From: Lentisalinibacter salinarum
GTDB taxonomy: Bacteria; Pseudomonadota; Gammaproteobacteria; Steroidobacterales; Woeseiaceae
Length of the DNA stretch: 64,000 nt
Direction: 5' to 3'
Assembly (NCBI RefSeq): GCF_040706555.1
Contig: NZ_JAPDRH010000001.1
Coordinates: 620,001-684,000, forward strand
Shown here piece after piece: positions 1-10,413 of the stretch; positions within the stretch are counted from its first letter, which is position 1; every line of letters starts with the position of its first letter. The notes beneath the pieces were generated by a model. It was not told the origin of the DNA, did not search any database, and saw only the letters and a list, made by a program, of their open reading frames with translations. Position numbers and translations under genes: made by a program.

Positions 1-558
1 CACGTCGACCCGGACCAGTCGGAGCGGGCGGCGCTCATGGCCGGGCGGCTGCTCGCCCAGGTGGCTAAGCCGTGGAAGCTCACCGACCCGCTGGACGCGA
101 AGCTGCTGGAATGGGCGGCGCGGCTGCACGAGATCGGCCTCGATATCTCCCACCACAACTTCCACCAGCATGGCGCCTACATCGTGGAGCACGCGGACCT
201 GCCCGGCTTCCCGCGCCTGGAGCAGCAGGTGCTGGCCTGTCTGATCGGCTCGCAGCGCAAGCGCCCCGACCAGGACCGCCTCGACCGGCTGCCGGAGAAG
301 AAGCGCAAGCGGGTGTGGCGCCTGGCCCTGCTGCTGCGCCTGGCCGTGCTCCTGAACCGCAGCCGTTCGGCGGATCTGCCGCTGGATACCCGTGTGGTGG
401 TCGGCAAGAGATCGCTCGCCCTGTCCTTCCCCGAGGGCTGGCTGGACAACAACCCGCTGACGCTGGCCGATCTCGACCGTGAGATCCAGTATCTGAAACC
501 CACCGGTTATCGGCTGGAGGTGGACTTCTCCGGTCAGCAGGTCTCCGCGAGCCGCTGA
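1..558 (+). CDS. ppx: Exopolyphosphatase, C-terminal part (5' truncated by window edge)
   Basis: The reading frame is open from base 1 and gives the last 185 residues of a Ppx/GppA-type protein. What remains is the C-terminal helical HD-like region, recognised by the stretch around HEIGLDISHHNFHQHGAYIVEH, followed by a run of basic residues; the actin-like N-terminal domains lie outside the window. Full-length Ppx hydrolyses the terminal phosphate of inorganic polyphosphate. The gene is convergent with polyphosphate kinase and the two coding ends overlap by 25 bp, so the enzymes that break down and build polyphosphate sit side by side. The pairing makes Ppx more likely than GppA, but the two paralogues cannot be separated with certainty from this tail. 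Confidence 0.88.
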   Translation, partial: HVDPDQSERAALMAGRLLAQVAKPWKLTDPLDAKLLEWAARLHEIGLDISHHNFHQHGAYIVEHADLPGFPRLEQQVLACLIGSQRKRPDQDRLDRLPEKKRKRVWRLALLLRLAVLLNRSRSADLPLDTRVVVGKRSLALSFPEGWLDNNPLTLADLDREIQYLKPTGYRLEVDFSGQQVSASR

Positions 559-2633
559 AGCAGCGCGCCCTGCGCCGAGTGCGCGCTGGCGTCCGGCCCG
601 GGCGAGAGGCGGTGATAACTGCCGTCGGCGGCGAGTTCCCAGGCGTCGGTGTTGTCCTCGAGATAGAGTTCCAGGTCGGCCTTGACCTGGTTGCGGTGGG
701 ATTTGCGCGTGAGCGGGAAGCAGGTCTCGACCCGGTTGAAGAAGTTGCGCTCCATCCAGTCCGCGCTGGCGCAGTAGATCAGTTCGTCGCCGCCGTTCAG
801 GAAGTAATACACCCGCGAGTGCTCCAGGAAGCGGCCGACGATGGAACGCACCCGGATGTTCTCGGACGCGCCCGGCAGCCCCGGCCGCAGCGAGCAGATG
901 CCGCGCACGATCAGGTCGATCTCGACGCCGGCCTGTGAGGCCCGGTACAGGGCCTGGATCACCTGCGGCTCGATCAGCGCGTTCACCTTGACGATGATCC
1001 GCGCGGGCTTGCCCCGACCCGCGGCCGCGGTTTCCGCCTCGATGAGCTCCAGCACACGCTCGTGCAGGCTGAACGGCGCCGTGGTCATGCGCTTCAGGCC
1101 GCGGATCTCGGTGAGGCTGGTGAGCTGCATGAAGACCTCGTGCACGTCCCGGCCCAGCGACTGGTCCGCCGACAGGAGGCCGTAGTCCGTGTACACCCGG
1201 GTGGTCTGCGGGTGGTAGTTGCCGGTGCCGAGGTGCACATAGCGGCGCAGCTCCTCGCCGTGACGCCTGACCACCAGCGCCATCTTGGCGTGGGTCTTGT
1301 AGCCGACCACGCCGTAGACGACGTGGGCGCCGGCCTCCTGCAGCCGGCTCGCCAGCGAGATGTTCGCGGCCTCGTCGAAGCGGGCCATCAGCTCGATGAC
1401 CACCGTCACTTCCTTGCCCGCCCGGGCGGCAGCCACCAGGTGGTCCACGATGGGCGACGTGGGGCCGCTGCGGTACAGCGTCTGCTTGATGGCCAGTACG
1501 TCCGGATCGGCGGCGGCCTGGGCGATGAAGTCGATCACGGGCGTGAAAGCCTGGAACGGGTGGTGCAGCAGCACGTCTTTGGCGTCGACCGCGTCGAAGA
1601 CCGTCTCCGCCGCCACCAGGCCGACGGGCAGCCCCGGCGTAAAGGGCCGGAACTTCAGGTCGTCGCGCCCGGACAGGTCGCAGACGCGCAGCAGGCGATT
1701 GAGGTTGACGGGGCCGTCCACCGGATACAGGTCCTCGGCGTCCAGTTCGAAGTGGTCCAGCAGGAAGGTGCTGAGTTCGTCCGGGCATTCGCTCGCCACC
1801 TCCAGGCGCACGGCGGCGCCGTAGCGGCTGGCGGCCAGCTCGCCTTCCAGCGCCCGCACCAGGTCGTCCACCTCCTCGTCGTCCACGTACAGGTCGCTGT
1901 TGCGGGTCACCCGGAACTGGAAGCAGCCGTCCACCTTCATGCCGGGGAACAGTTCGTCCACGAAACTGTGGATCACCGACGACAGGAACACGAAGCTCTC
2001 CTCGCCCGGCTCGCCGAACTCCGGCGGCAGCGGGATCAGCCGGGGCAGTGAGCGGGGCGCCTGCACCAGCCCCCGATGGCGGCGTCGGCCGAAGACGTCC
2101 TTGCCCTTCAGCGCCACGATGAAGTTCAGGCTCTTGTTCAGGATGCGGGGGAAAGGACGCGCTGGGTCCAGCGTCAACGGCGTGAGCACGGGCAGCACCT
2201 GATCGTGGAAATAGGCGTGCAGCCAGTCTCGCTGGCCGTCGGTCCACTCGTCGCGCCGGATGAAGTGCACGCCGTTCTCCGCCAGCGCCGGCATGAGATC
2301 GTCGTTGAGCAGCCGGTACTGGCGCTCCACGAGTTCGGCGGCCTCGCTCCGTATCGCCGCCAGGGTCTCCCGCGGCGTCATGCGGTCCGGCCCCGGCGGC
2401 GCCGAGCCGAGTTCCTCGCGTTGCTTCAGTCCGGCCACGCGGATCTCGAAGAACTCGTCCAGGTTGGTGCAGGAGATGCAGAGGAAGCGCAGGCGCTCGA
2501 GCAGCGGCGTCGTGGTGTCCAGCGCCTGGGCGAGCACCCGTTTGTTGAATTCGAGCAGGCTGAGCTCGCGGTTGATGTAGTAGTCCGGCAGGCTCAGGTT
2601 CTCGGTATCCACGGCCGTGGTCCTTCGGGGCAA
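534..2633 (-). CDS. ppk1: Polyphosphate kinase 1
   Basis: The 699-residue protein has the usual Ppk1 length. Ppk1 transfers the gamma phosphate of ATP to a growing polyphosphate chain through a phosphohistidine. The N-terminal domain starts with the typical INRELSLLEFNKRVL block. The catalytic core contains HPFQAFTPVI, IKQTLYRSG and ELMARFDEAANI, and the likely autophosphorylated histidine is H448 in YKTHAKM. The start at 2633 is the natural one because the N-terminal block follows within 20 residues. It is convergent with ppx, not in the ppk-ppx operon order of E. coli. The next gene, anmK, begins upstream on the same strand but is separated by 31 bp from this start, so read-through from anmK is possible. 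Confidence 0.96.
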   Translation of the reverse strand: MPRRTTAVDTENLSLPDYYINRELSLLEFNKRVLAQALDTTTPLLERLRFLCISCTNLDEFFEIRVAGLKQREELGSAPPGPDRMTPRETLAAIRSEAAELVERQYRLLNDDLMPALAENGVHFIRRDEWTDGQRDWLHAYFHDQVLPVLTPLTLDPARPFPRILNKSLNFIVALKGKDVFGRRRHRGLVQAPRSLPRLIPLPPEFGEPGEESFVFLSSVIHSFVDELFPGMKVDGCFQFRVTRNSDLYVDDEEVDDLVRALEGELAASRYGAAVRLEVASECPDELSTFLLDHFELDAEDLYPVDGPVNLNRLLRVCDLSGRDDLKFRPFTPGLPVGLVAAETVFDAVDAKDVLLHHPFQAFTPVIDFIAQAAADPDVLAIKQTLYRSGPTSPIVDHLVAAARAGKEVTVVIELMARFDEAANISLASRLQEAGAHVVYGVVGYKTHAKMALVVRRHGEELRRYVHLGTGNYHPQTTRVYTDYGLLSADQSLGRDVHEVFMQLTSLTEIRGLKRMTTAPFSLHERVLELIEAETAAAGRGKPARIIVKVNALIEPQVIQALYRASQAGVEIDLIVRGICSLRPGLPGASENIRVRSIVGRFLEHSRVYYFLNGGDELIYCASADWMERNFFNRVETCFPLTRKSHRNQVKADLELYLEDNTDAWELAADGSYHRLSPGPDASAHSAQGALLQRLAETC

Positions 2634-2664
2634 GGGGCGGCCGATCAGTATAGCAGCGGGGCGT

Positions 2665-3801
2665 TCAGCCGGAGGAGGCGGCTCCGCCCTCGGCCAGGTA
2701 GATGCCGCCGAGGATGGCTGCGGTCTGCGCCCCGGTGACCCGGGGGCGGTTGCCGGGGCGCCCGGCCAGCGTCTCCCGGGCCAGCCAGGCGAAGGCGGCG
2801 GCCTCCACCCAGTCCGGGTCGAGTCCCGCGGCCGCCGTGCTCATGACGTCCGCAGGAGCGCACAGTTCCGCCAGCCGTTGCATGAGGAAGCCGTTGTGCG
2901 CGCCGCCGCCGCACACCAGCACCCGGCTCACCCCCGATGCCTGTTCGCCCACGGCACGGGCGACGGTGACGGCGGTGAGTTCGGCCAGGGTGGCCTGTAC
3001 GTCGACGGGCGGCGGCTGTTCCGGCAGGGCTTCCAGCCGGGCGTCGAGCCAATCGGCATTGAAATACTCCCGACCGGTGGACTTCGGTGGCGGCGCGGCG
3101 AAATAGGGGTCGTCCAGGCAGGCCTCGAGCAGCAGGGGAGACACCGTGCCCTGCCTTGCCCAGGCCCCGTCCCGGTCGCAGGCCTCGCCCCGGTGGCGCC
3201 GGATCCAGCCGTCCATGAGCGTGTTGCCGGGGCCGCTGTCGAAGCCCGCGCGCACGTCGCCGTCCACCAGCGTGAGGTTGGCGATGCCGCCGATGTTGAC
3301 CACGGCCGCCGGCGCGCCGTCGCCGAACAGCCAGCCGTGGAAGGCCGGCGCCAGGGGTGCCGCCTCGCCGCCCAGCGCGATGTCCCGGCGTCGGAAATCC
3401 GCCACGGTGGTGATGCCGGTGCGGGCGACGATGACGTTGGGGTCGCCGATCTGCAGCGTGAACGGCGTGTCGGCGTCCGGCCGGTGGCGCAGCGTCTGGC
3501 CGTGGCTGCCGATGGCGCGGATGTCGGCAGCCTCGACTCCGGCTCCGGCCAGCAGGCGCAGCGCGGCGGCGGCGAACGCACCGCCCACCTGCACGTCCAG
3601 CCGGCCGAGCGTATCGAGGTTGCAGGAGGCCGGATCGGCCACCGCCCGTTCCAGCGTGCGGCGCAGATCGTCGGCGTACGGATAGCAGGCCGTGGCTACC
3701 AGCTCGCAGCCGCGCCGGCCCCGCTCGGGGAAGGCGACGATGACGGCGTCCACGCCGTCCATGCTGGTGCCGGAGATCAGGCCGAGGAAGAGTTCGCTCA
3801 T
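2665..3801 (-). CDS. anmK: Anhydro-N-acetylmuramic acid kinase
   Basis: The protein has 378 residues, normal for the family. AnmK opens the 1,6-anhydro ring of anhydro-MurNAc and phosphorylates it, returning cell-wall turnover sugar to MurNAc-6-phosphate. The N-terminal phosphate-binding motif GTSMDGVD is at residues 11-18. Further family blocks visible are GSHGQTLRH, NIGGIANLT, FDSGPGNTLMD and VCGGGAHN. It lies 47 bp downstream of an M23 murein peptidase on the same strand, so the two probably form one cell-wall remodelling and recycling unit. The same adjacency, followed by tyrS and an rRNA operon, is familiar from other Gammaproteobacteria. Confidence 0.96.
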   Translation of the reverse strand: MSELFLGLISGTSMDGVDAVIVAFPERGRRGCELVATACYPYADDLRRTLERAVADPASCNLDTLGRLDVQVGGAFAAAALRLLAGAGVEAADIRAIGSHGQTLRHRPDADTPFTLQIGDPNVIVARTGITTVADFRRRDIALGGEAAPLAPAFHGWLFGDGAPAAVVNIGGIANLTLVDGDVRAGFDSGPGNTLMDGWIRRHRGEACDRDGAWARQGTVSPLLLEACLDDPYFAAPPPKSTGREYFNADWLDARLEALPEQPPPVDVQATLAELTAVTVARAVGEQASGVSRVLVCGGGAHNGFLMQRLAELCAPADVMSTAAAGLDPDWVEAAAFAWLARETLAGRPGNRPRVTGAQTAAILGGIYLAEGGAASSG

Positions 3802-3848
3802 CGGGTCAGGGGATCAGCCGTCCCGTGGCGCGAGGGCGCCGGCCAGGC

Positions 3849-5234
3849 TCACTGCAGCGAGGCCAGGCGCGTCGTCCGGTAGCGGTTCAGGCGTTCCAGC
3901 AGCGGCTCCGCGGCCGCCATGAATTCGCCGCGCCAGGCCTCGCGGATGGGCTCGGCCTCGGGCAGCTCCACGGTGCGGGGATTGCGGTGCACCCCGTTCA
4001 CCCGGTACTCGTAATGCAGGTGGGCGCCGGTGACCATGCCCGTGGCGCCGACGTAGCCGATGATCTGGCCCTGCTTCACGCGGCTGCCCGGTTTCGCGCG
4101 GGAATGGAAGCGCGACATGTGCGCGTACAGCGTGGTGATGTTGCCGCCGTGCTGCAGGATCACCGTGTTGCCGTAGCCGCCCTTGCGGCCGCGGAAGGTG
4201 ACCTTGCCGTCGCCGGCCGCCTTGATGGGCGTGCCCGTGGGCGCCGCGTAGTCCACGCCCCGGTGGGCGCGGATGGTGTTCAGCACGGGGTGGCGGCGGT
4301 TCGGGTTGAAATTGGAGCTGATGTAGGCGAAGTCCACCGGCGCCCGGATGAAGGCCTTGCGCACGCTACGCCCTTCCGGCGTGTAGTAGTCGCTGTCCCC
4401 TTCCGGATTGACGAAGCGCAGGGCCTGGAAGCTATTGCCCCGGTTCACGAACTCGGCGGCCACGATCTCGCCGTTGCTGACGAACTCGCCGTCCTGCCAG
4501 ATTTCCTCGTAGAGGATGTAGAACTCGTCGCCCTTGCGGATGTCGAGCACGAAATCGATGTCCCACGCGAAGATGCCGGCCAGGTTCATGATGACGTTGT
4601 CGGAGATGCCGGCGTCCATCGCGGCCTCGAACAGCGAGGTCTCTATGACACCGTGAGCCATCTTCTCCCGCACCTCGATCGGGCGCTCGACGATCGAGGC
4701 CTCGAAGCCTTCGCCTTTGGCCTCCACCACCAGCGCGGAGGTGAGATCCAGCTCCTTGTACAGGCGCCGCAGACGGCCGTCGCTGTGGCGGATCTCCAGC
4801 TTGTCCCCGGGGCGGATCAGGCGCAGCGGGTCCTTCGCCTCCTTCAGGCTGGTGACGCGGGCCAGGTCTGCGATGCTGAGCGAGTGGCGGCGGAACAGGC
4901 GGTCCAGGGTGTCGCCGCGGGCCACTTCCAGCGTGAGTGGCGTGTACGGCACGATCTCCGCGGCCTCGGCGGGAGCGCTCGGCGCCAGCAGCTCCGCCAG
5001 TGATTCGCTGCGGCGCTGCACGGGCGGCGCCGGAATGCTGAGCGAGGCGGCGATCTCGCGCTCCATCATGTCGGGGGTGATCTGCTCGGCGGTGCCGCCG
5101 GCATCCCGCAGCCCGGCCAGCAGGGCCACGACAGCCAGCGGCAGTCCGAGACCGACGGCAAACCACGAAAGGCGCCTCGGAGCCCGGTTACTGTGCGCGA
5201 GCTTTTGCTTGTAATCGTGCCTGATCGGGCTCAC
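3849..5234 (-). CDS. M23 murein DD-endopeptidase, LysM/OapA-like N-terminus (MepM type)
   Basis: I place the start at GTG 5234, giving 461 residues. The open frame runs back to 5318, but that part overlaps a good promoter (-35 at 5298-5303, -10 at 5275-5280). The protein starts with a short basic segment and one membrane anchor (about residues 24-42). A LysM-like/OapA domain follows, recognisable by VARGDTLDRLFRRHSLS and IRPGDKLEI. The C-terminal M23 domain carries HRGVDYAAP, LYAHMSRF and GAHLHYEYR, which supply the zinc ligands H/D/H. Such enzymes cut peptidoglycan cross-links in the periplasm while tethered to the inner membrane. anmK follows 47 bp downstream. No clear Shine-Dalgarno precedes the GTG, so the exact start is less sure than the function. 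Confidence 0.9.
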   Translation of the reverse strand: MSPIRHDYKQKLAHSNRAPRRLSWFAVGLGLPLAVVALLAGLRDAGGTAEQITPDMMEREIAASLSIPAPPVQRRSESLAELLAPSAPAEAAEIVPYTPLTLEVARGDTLDRLFRRHSLSIADLARVTSLKEAKDPLRLIRPGDKLEIRHSDGRLRRLYKELDLTSALVVEAKGEGFEASIVERPIEVREKMAHGVIETSLFEAAMDAGISDNVIMNLAGIFAWDIDFVLDIRKGDEFYILYEEIWQDGEFVSNGEIVAAEFVNRGNSFQALRFVNPEGDSDYYTPEGRSVRKAFIRAPVDFAYISSNFNPNRRHPVLNTIRAHRGVDYAAPTGTPIKAAGDGKVTFRGRKGGYGNTVILQHGGNITTLYAHMSRFHSRAKPGSRVKQGQIIGYVGATGMVTGAHLHYEYRVNGVHRNPRTVELPEAEPIREAWRGEFMAAAEPLLERLNRYRTTRLASLQ

Positions 5235-5274
5235 AGGACGGTGCAAGGCGGCTCTCCGGTGTGGGGCAGCCGCT

Positions 5275-5303
5275 AATGTAGCCAGAAGACATAATCGAGT
5301 CAA
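5275..5303 (-). promoter_or_regulatory. Sigma70-type promoter for the M23 peptidase-anmK unit
   Basis: On the minus strand TTGACT (5303-5298) is followed after exactly 17 bp by TACATT (5280-5275). The expected transcript start, about 5268, leaves a leader of roughly 34 nt before GTG 5234. The promoter lies inside the longest open frame, which is the main reason for rejecting the start codon at 5318. Confidence 0.7.
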
Positions 5304-5501
5304 AGAAAGCGGTAGCAAATCAGGCCGTTAAACGGGCTTTTTCAGATGCCGATGCAGTCGCGGCGGGCCGGCGGCCGGGTCCGGCTCGCAGGACCCTTTG
5401 TGATTCGCCCCCGCGTCGGGCAAGATTCGCAGCGCGGCGCGCGCGCCGCGGATCTCGACCCGGGCTACGGCTACCGGGCGACAGCACTGGCGACAGGAGC
5501 C

Positions 5502-6707
5502 ATGAACCAGATTCCCGCCGAACAACAGCTCGAGGAACTGACCCGGGGCGCCGAGGAGGTGCTGCCGGAGAGTGCGCTGCGCGCGAAACTGGCCGAGGGC
5601 CGGCCGCTGGTGGTCAAGGCCGGCTTCGACCCGACGGCGCCGGACCTGCACATCGGCCACACGGTGCTGATCAACAAGATGCGCCAGTTTCAGGAGTTCG
5701 GGCACGAGGTCGTGTTCCTGATCGGCGACTTCACCGGCATGATCGGCGACCCCTCGGGCAAGAACGCCACCCGCCCGCCGCTCAGCGAGGACGACGTGCG
5801 CGAGAATGCGCGCACCTACGAGGCGCAGATCTTCAAGATCCTCGACCCCGGGCGCACCCGTATCGAATTCAACTCCCGCTGGATGGGCGAGATGACCGCC
5901 GCCGACATGATCCGGCTGGCGTCGCACCACACGGTCGCGCGCATGCTCGAGCGCGACGATTTCCACAAGCGCTATACCGGCGGCCAGGCGATCGCCATCC
6001 ACGAGTTCCTCTATCCGCTGGTGCAGGGCTACGACTCCGTGGCGCTGAAGGCCGACGTGGAGCTGGGCGGGACGGACCAGAAATTCAACCTGCTGGTCGG
6101 CCGTCAGCTGCAGCAGGACTACGGCCAGGCGCCCCAGGTCGTATTCACCATGCCGCTGCTGGAAGGTCTGGGCGGCGTGGAGAAGATGTCGAAGTCGCTG
6201 AACAATTACGTGGGCATCACGGAACCGCCGGACGAGATGTTCGGCAAGCTCATGTCGATCTCCGACGACCTCATGTGGCGTTACTTCGAGCTCCTGAGTT
6301 TCCGGGCGCTGGGCGAGATCCGCGCGCTGCACGAGGCCGTCGCCGACGGCCGCAATCCCCGGGACGTGAAGTTCGAACTGGGCCGCGAGATCGTGGACCG
6401 GTTCCACGGTGCCGGCGCGGGCGAGGCGGCGCAGGAGACCTTTATCGCCCGCTTCCGCAAGGGCGACATGCCCGAGGACATGCCGGCGGTCGACGTGGCC
6501 ACCGAAGACGGCCGGCTCGGCATCGCCCGGGTGCTGCGCTCGGCGGGCCTGGTCTCCAGCAACTCGGAGGCGTTCCGCATGATCGGCCAGGGTGCCGTGC
6601 GGGTGGACGGCAATCGCATCGAGGACCGGGACCTGGAGCTCGAGGCCGGCAATACCCACGTCTGCCAGGTCGGCAAGCGCCGCTTCGCGCGGGTCACGCT
6701 GACCTGA
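5502..6707 (+). CDS. tyrS: Tyrosyl-tRNA synthetase
   Basis: The enzyme (401 residues) charges tRNA-Tyr. The start ATG at 5502 has GGAG five bases upstream; the frame is open further upstream but without family sequence. The class I signature HIGH is at residues 50-53 and KMSKS at 228-232. A C-terminal S4-like RNA-binding domain is visible (SNSEAFRMIGQGAVRVDGNRI). Its length and the HIGH spelling fit the TyrRS subgroup common in Pseudomonas-type Gammaproteobacteria rather than the longer E. coli form. It is divergent from the M23 peptidase gene and is followed by a cytochrome c' gene after 68 bp. Confidence 0.97.
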   Translation: MNQIPAEQQLEELTRGAEEVLPESALRAKLAEGRPLVVKAGFDPTAPDLHIGHTVLINKMRQFQEFGHEVVFLIGDFTGMIGDPSGKNATRPPLSEDDVRENARTYEAQIFKILDPGRTRIEFNSRWMGEMTAADMIRLASHHTVARMLERDDFHKRYTGGQAIAIHEFLYPLVQGYDSVALKADVELGGTDQKFNLLVGRQLQQDYGQAPQVVFTMPLLEGLGGVEKMSKSLNNYVGITEPPDEMFGKLMSISDDLMWRYFELLSFRALGEIRALHEAVADGRNPRDVKFELGREIVDRFHGAGAGEAAQETFIARFRKGDMPEDMPAVDVATEDGRLGIARVLRSAGLVSSNSEAFRMIGQGAVRVDGNRIEDRDLELEAGNTHVCQVGKRRFARVTLT

Positions 6708-6775
6708 TACCGGAAATCGGGGGAATGGAAGGGACGGCACAGCCGCTCCCGGGTGATCTTTGCAAGGAGAGAACG

Positions 6776-7240
6776 ATGCAGTTCGGGAAAATCGTCCTCT
6801 GTCTGGCCGCGCTGGCCGCGCTGGCCGCGGGCGGCGCGCTCGCCATGGATACGGAGCAGGCCGAAAAGGCCTATGAGGTGCGCCATTCGCTGTTCAGTCT
6901 GGTGGGCTGGAACGTCGGGCCCCTGGCCGGTATGGCCAAGGAGGAGATTCCCTTCGACGCGGAGAGGGCGGAGAAGCACGCAAGCCGCATCGCCGCGCTG
7001 GTGTCGATGATCCCCGACGCCTTCGCCGCCGATACGCGCGGTTACGATCTGCCCACCGAGGCGAAGGACGTGATCTGGGAGGAGAAGGGAGAATTCCTGG
7101 AACTCGCGGCGGCGATCCGCGAGAAGAGCGCCGCCCTGGAGACGGCGGCGGCCGGCGGAGATTTCGGCGCGTTCAGAACGGCGTTCATGGAGATGGGGCA
7201 GGCCTGCAAGGACTGCCACGACCGCTTCCGCGAGGACTGA
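6776..7240 (+). CDS. Cytochrome c' family periplasmic monoheme protein
   Basis: The 154-residue protein starts at ATG 6776 behind AAGGAGAG. A signal peptide of about 22 residues ends in GGALA-MD. The mature part is helical, and the single heme-binding motif CKDCH lies at residues 144-148 near the C-terminus, the position typical of the four-helix cytochrome c' family. Members bind NO or CO at a five-coordinate heme or act as soluble electron carriers. It is convergent with a cytochrome b561 gene 40 bp downstream. A b561/c' pairing is common and suggests electron transfer between the two, although they are not co-transcribed here. Confidence 0.88.
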   Translation: MQFGKIVLCLAALAALAAGGALAMDTEQAEKAYEVRHSLFSLVGWNVGPLAGMAKEEIPFDAERAEKHASRIAALVSMIPDAFAADTRGYDLPTEAKDVIWEEKGEFLELAAAIREKSAALETAAAGGDFGAFRTAFMEMGQACKDCHDRFRED

Positions 7241-7280
7241 CGCCCGAGCCCCGCAAGGGGAGAGGCTCGGAACAGGGTAC

Positions 7281-7988
7281 TCAGAACAGAAAGTCTGCGG
7301 CCGCCGGCTCCGGCGCCAGGTCCACGATCAGCCACACCGTGCCGGCGGCGAGTGCGGCCAGGACCAGCGCCAGCAGGAGCCGGTGGCCGGCGATTCCCGC
7401 CGCCGGATCGGCACCCCGCTTGCGGCCGGTGATCATGGCCGTGACCAGGTCGATGCGCAGCCTGAGCCAGTAGGCGAGCACGGCGGCGACGTGCAGGGCC
7501 GCCAGCGCGAGCAGCAGGTTGAAGTTCGCGGCGTGCAGCCAGGACAGCGTGTCGGCCAGGTCGTCGGACACGGCGCCGTGCCAGGGACCGCTGGTCAGCA
7601 CGTCGTCGGTATTGAACAACCCCGTCACCGCCTGCACGGCCACCACGGCCAGCAGCGCCAGCACCGACCAGCCGCCCAGCGGATTGTGCCCCCCGCTCGC
7701 CCGCGCCCGCCCGGCCAGCCAGTCCCTGACGTAGGCCACGACGGCGCCGGGGCCGCGCAGGAAATCCCCGAAGCGCGCGTGGCGCGGCCCCAGGAAGCCC
7801 CACAGGAGCCGGAACACGAGCAGCCCGATCACCAGGTAGCCGAGCCGCATGTGCCAGTCCATGTACGCTACGCCGAGCTCGTGGGTGATCCAGCTGCCGG
7901 CCAGCGCCAGTACCAGCAGCCCGTGGAACAGCCGCAGGGGCAGGTCCCAGACGAGGGCCCCGGCGGGCCGATCCGCGTCTTTTTGCAT
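7281..7988 (-). CDS. Cytochrome b561 family membrane protein
   Basis: The protein has 235 residues and at least four hydrophobic segments. Histidines placed to bind two b hemes are seen in LRLFHGLLV, WITHELGVAYMDWHMRLGY, WLHAANFN and LAALHVAAV. The family (prokaryotic cytochrome b561, related to Ni/Fe-hydrogenase b subunits) passes electrons between the quinone pool and periplasmic or soluble partners. The likely partner is the cytochrome c' encoded convergently next door. The gene starts 155 bp before rrn P1 and reads away from the rRNA operon. Confidence 0.85.
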   Translation of the reverse strand: MQKDADRPAGALVWDLPLRLFHGLLVLALAGSWITHELGVAYMDWHMRLGYLVIGLLVFRLLWGFLGPRHARFGDFLRGPGAVVAYVRDWLAGRARASGGHNPLGGWSVLALLAVVAVQAVTGLFNTDDVLTSGPWHGAVSDDLADTLSWLHAANFNLLLALAALHVAAVLAYWLRLRIDLVTAMITGRKRGADPAAGIAGHRLLLALVLAALAAGTVWLIVDLAPEPAAADFLF

Positions 7989-8143
7989 GGCGGCATTCAG
8001 CCAGAAGCGCCCCGGCTCGGCAAGCGTCCGCGCGCCGGAACGCCGCCCCCCGGGGACGGTCTAATACTGTGGTCGGAAGGGTCTCCGTGGAGGCTGTTCC
8101 GGCGGCTTCCCGGCCCGCGCCGAAAAGAATTTGCAGTCGGGTG

Positions 8144-8171
8144 TTGACGGGGGCGGGATCGTCGCTATAAT
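8144..8171 (+). promoter_or_regulatory. rrn promoter P1
   Basis: TTGACG (8144-8149) and TATAAT (8166-8171) are spaced by 16 bp. A GC-rich discriminator (GCGCCCTCC) follows the -10, as expected for promoters under stringent control. An A/T-rich patch, GAAAAGAATTT, just upstream of the -35 could act as an UP element. Confidence 0.85.
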
Positions 8172-8241
8172 GCGCCCTCCCTGACGGCCGCGTCGCCGGC
8201 AGGAGACCCCGAAAAAGCAGTGATGCAGGCAGCTTGGACTG

Positions 8242-8269
8242 TTGACCAACCCCGGCCTGCCTGTATAAT
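8242..8269 (+). promoter_or_regulatory. rrn promoter P2
   Basis: TTGACC (8242-8247) and TATAAT (8264-8269) are spaced by 16 bp. It lies 98 bp downstream of P1, the usual tandem arrangement of bacterial rRNA operons. Confidence 0.82.
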
Positions 8270-8298
8270 TGTGGGTCTGCCCCGGATTCCGGGGAATC

Positions 8299-8310
8299 GC
8301 TCTTTAACAA
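8299..8310 (+). promoter_or_regulatory. boxA antitermination element of the 16S leader
   Basis: GCTCTTTAACAA matches the boxA core bound by NusB/NusE in rRNA leaders. The same core recurs before 23S at 10414-10426. Confidence 0.85.
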
Positions 8311-8312
8311 TA

Positions 8313-8342
8313 CAATCAGGTAATTTGTGTGGGCGCTCGCGC
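8313..8342 (+). other. 5' arm of the 16S processing stem
   Basis: The arm starting CAATCAGGTAATTTGT pairs with the complementary arm at 10006-10035 beyond the 16S 3' end. Together they enclose 16S rRNA in the long helix cut by RNase III. Only a few mismatches are present, so the operon looks intact and functional. Confidence 0.75.
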
Positions 8343-8437
8343 TGGAATTTTCGGAAGCGAAAACCAGAGTGAGCGAACCAAACCTAAGTCAATGTGATTT
8401 AGAGCTTGGGAATCTCATTCTTCAAACTTCAATGTTT

Positions 8438-9978
<1,541 letters not shown>

Positions 9979-10101
9979 AAGAGTAAAGCGCAACCGCAAA
10001 GGAAGGCGCGAGCTCCCATACAAGTTACCTGATTGAATAGGCAACAGGCCTGGACTGCTGTCCGACCTCGCTCGAGAGAGCCCGGGCGCTTCGTGGACTC
10101 C

Positions 10102-10178
<77 letters not shown>

Positions 10179-10198
10179 TCTCCACGTCGGATATGCAT

Positions 10199-10252
10199 GT
10201 AGGAGGGCCTTCAGGCCCGATTCCGGTCTGTGGGAGGGGCTTCAGCCCCGAT
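10199..10252 (+). repeat. Two REP palindromes in the 16S-23S spacer
   Basis: Two units in the same orientation lie between tRNA-Ile and tRNA-Ala: one with GTAG head and GGGCCT/AGGCCC arms (from 10199) and one with GTGGG head and GGGGCT/AGCCCC arms (from about 10230). They belong to the same family as the copies at 13611, 16250 and 25467. The GTAG head plus short palindrome is the layout of REP elements moved by RAYT transposases. Confidence 0.8.
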
Positions 10253-10267
10253 TCATGAATTCGAATA

Positions 10268-10343
10268 GGGGCCATAGCTCAGCTGGGAGAGCGCCTGCTT
10301 TGCACGCAGGAGGTCGGCGGTTCGATCCCGCCTGGCTCCACCA
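10268..10343 (+). tRNA. alaT: tRNA-Ala (TGC)
   Basis: The gene has 76 nt including CCA. The anticodon loop is TTTGCAC, and the acceptor GGGGCCA pairs with TGGCTCC, including the G3-U70 pair that marks alanine tRNAs. Confidence 0.97.
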
Positions 10344-10413
10344 TCCAACCGGTGGCCCTGTTGCCTGTACGAAGACACCAAACGAAAGCATCAGAGCTTT
10401 CTTTTGATGTTTT

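Noticed and set aside
5328..6740. 470-codon open frame opposite tyrS
   Set aside because: It is the GC-rich mirror of a well-supported tyrS; the translation is rich in His/Arg/Val without family motifs.
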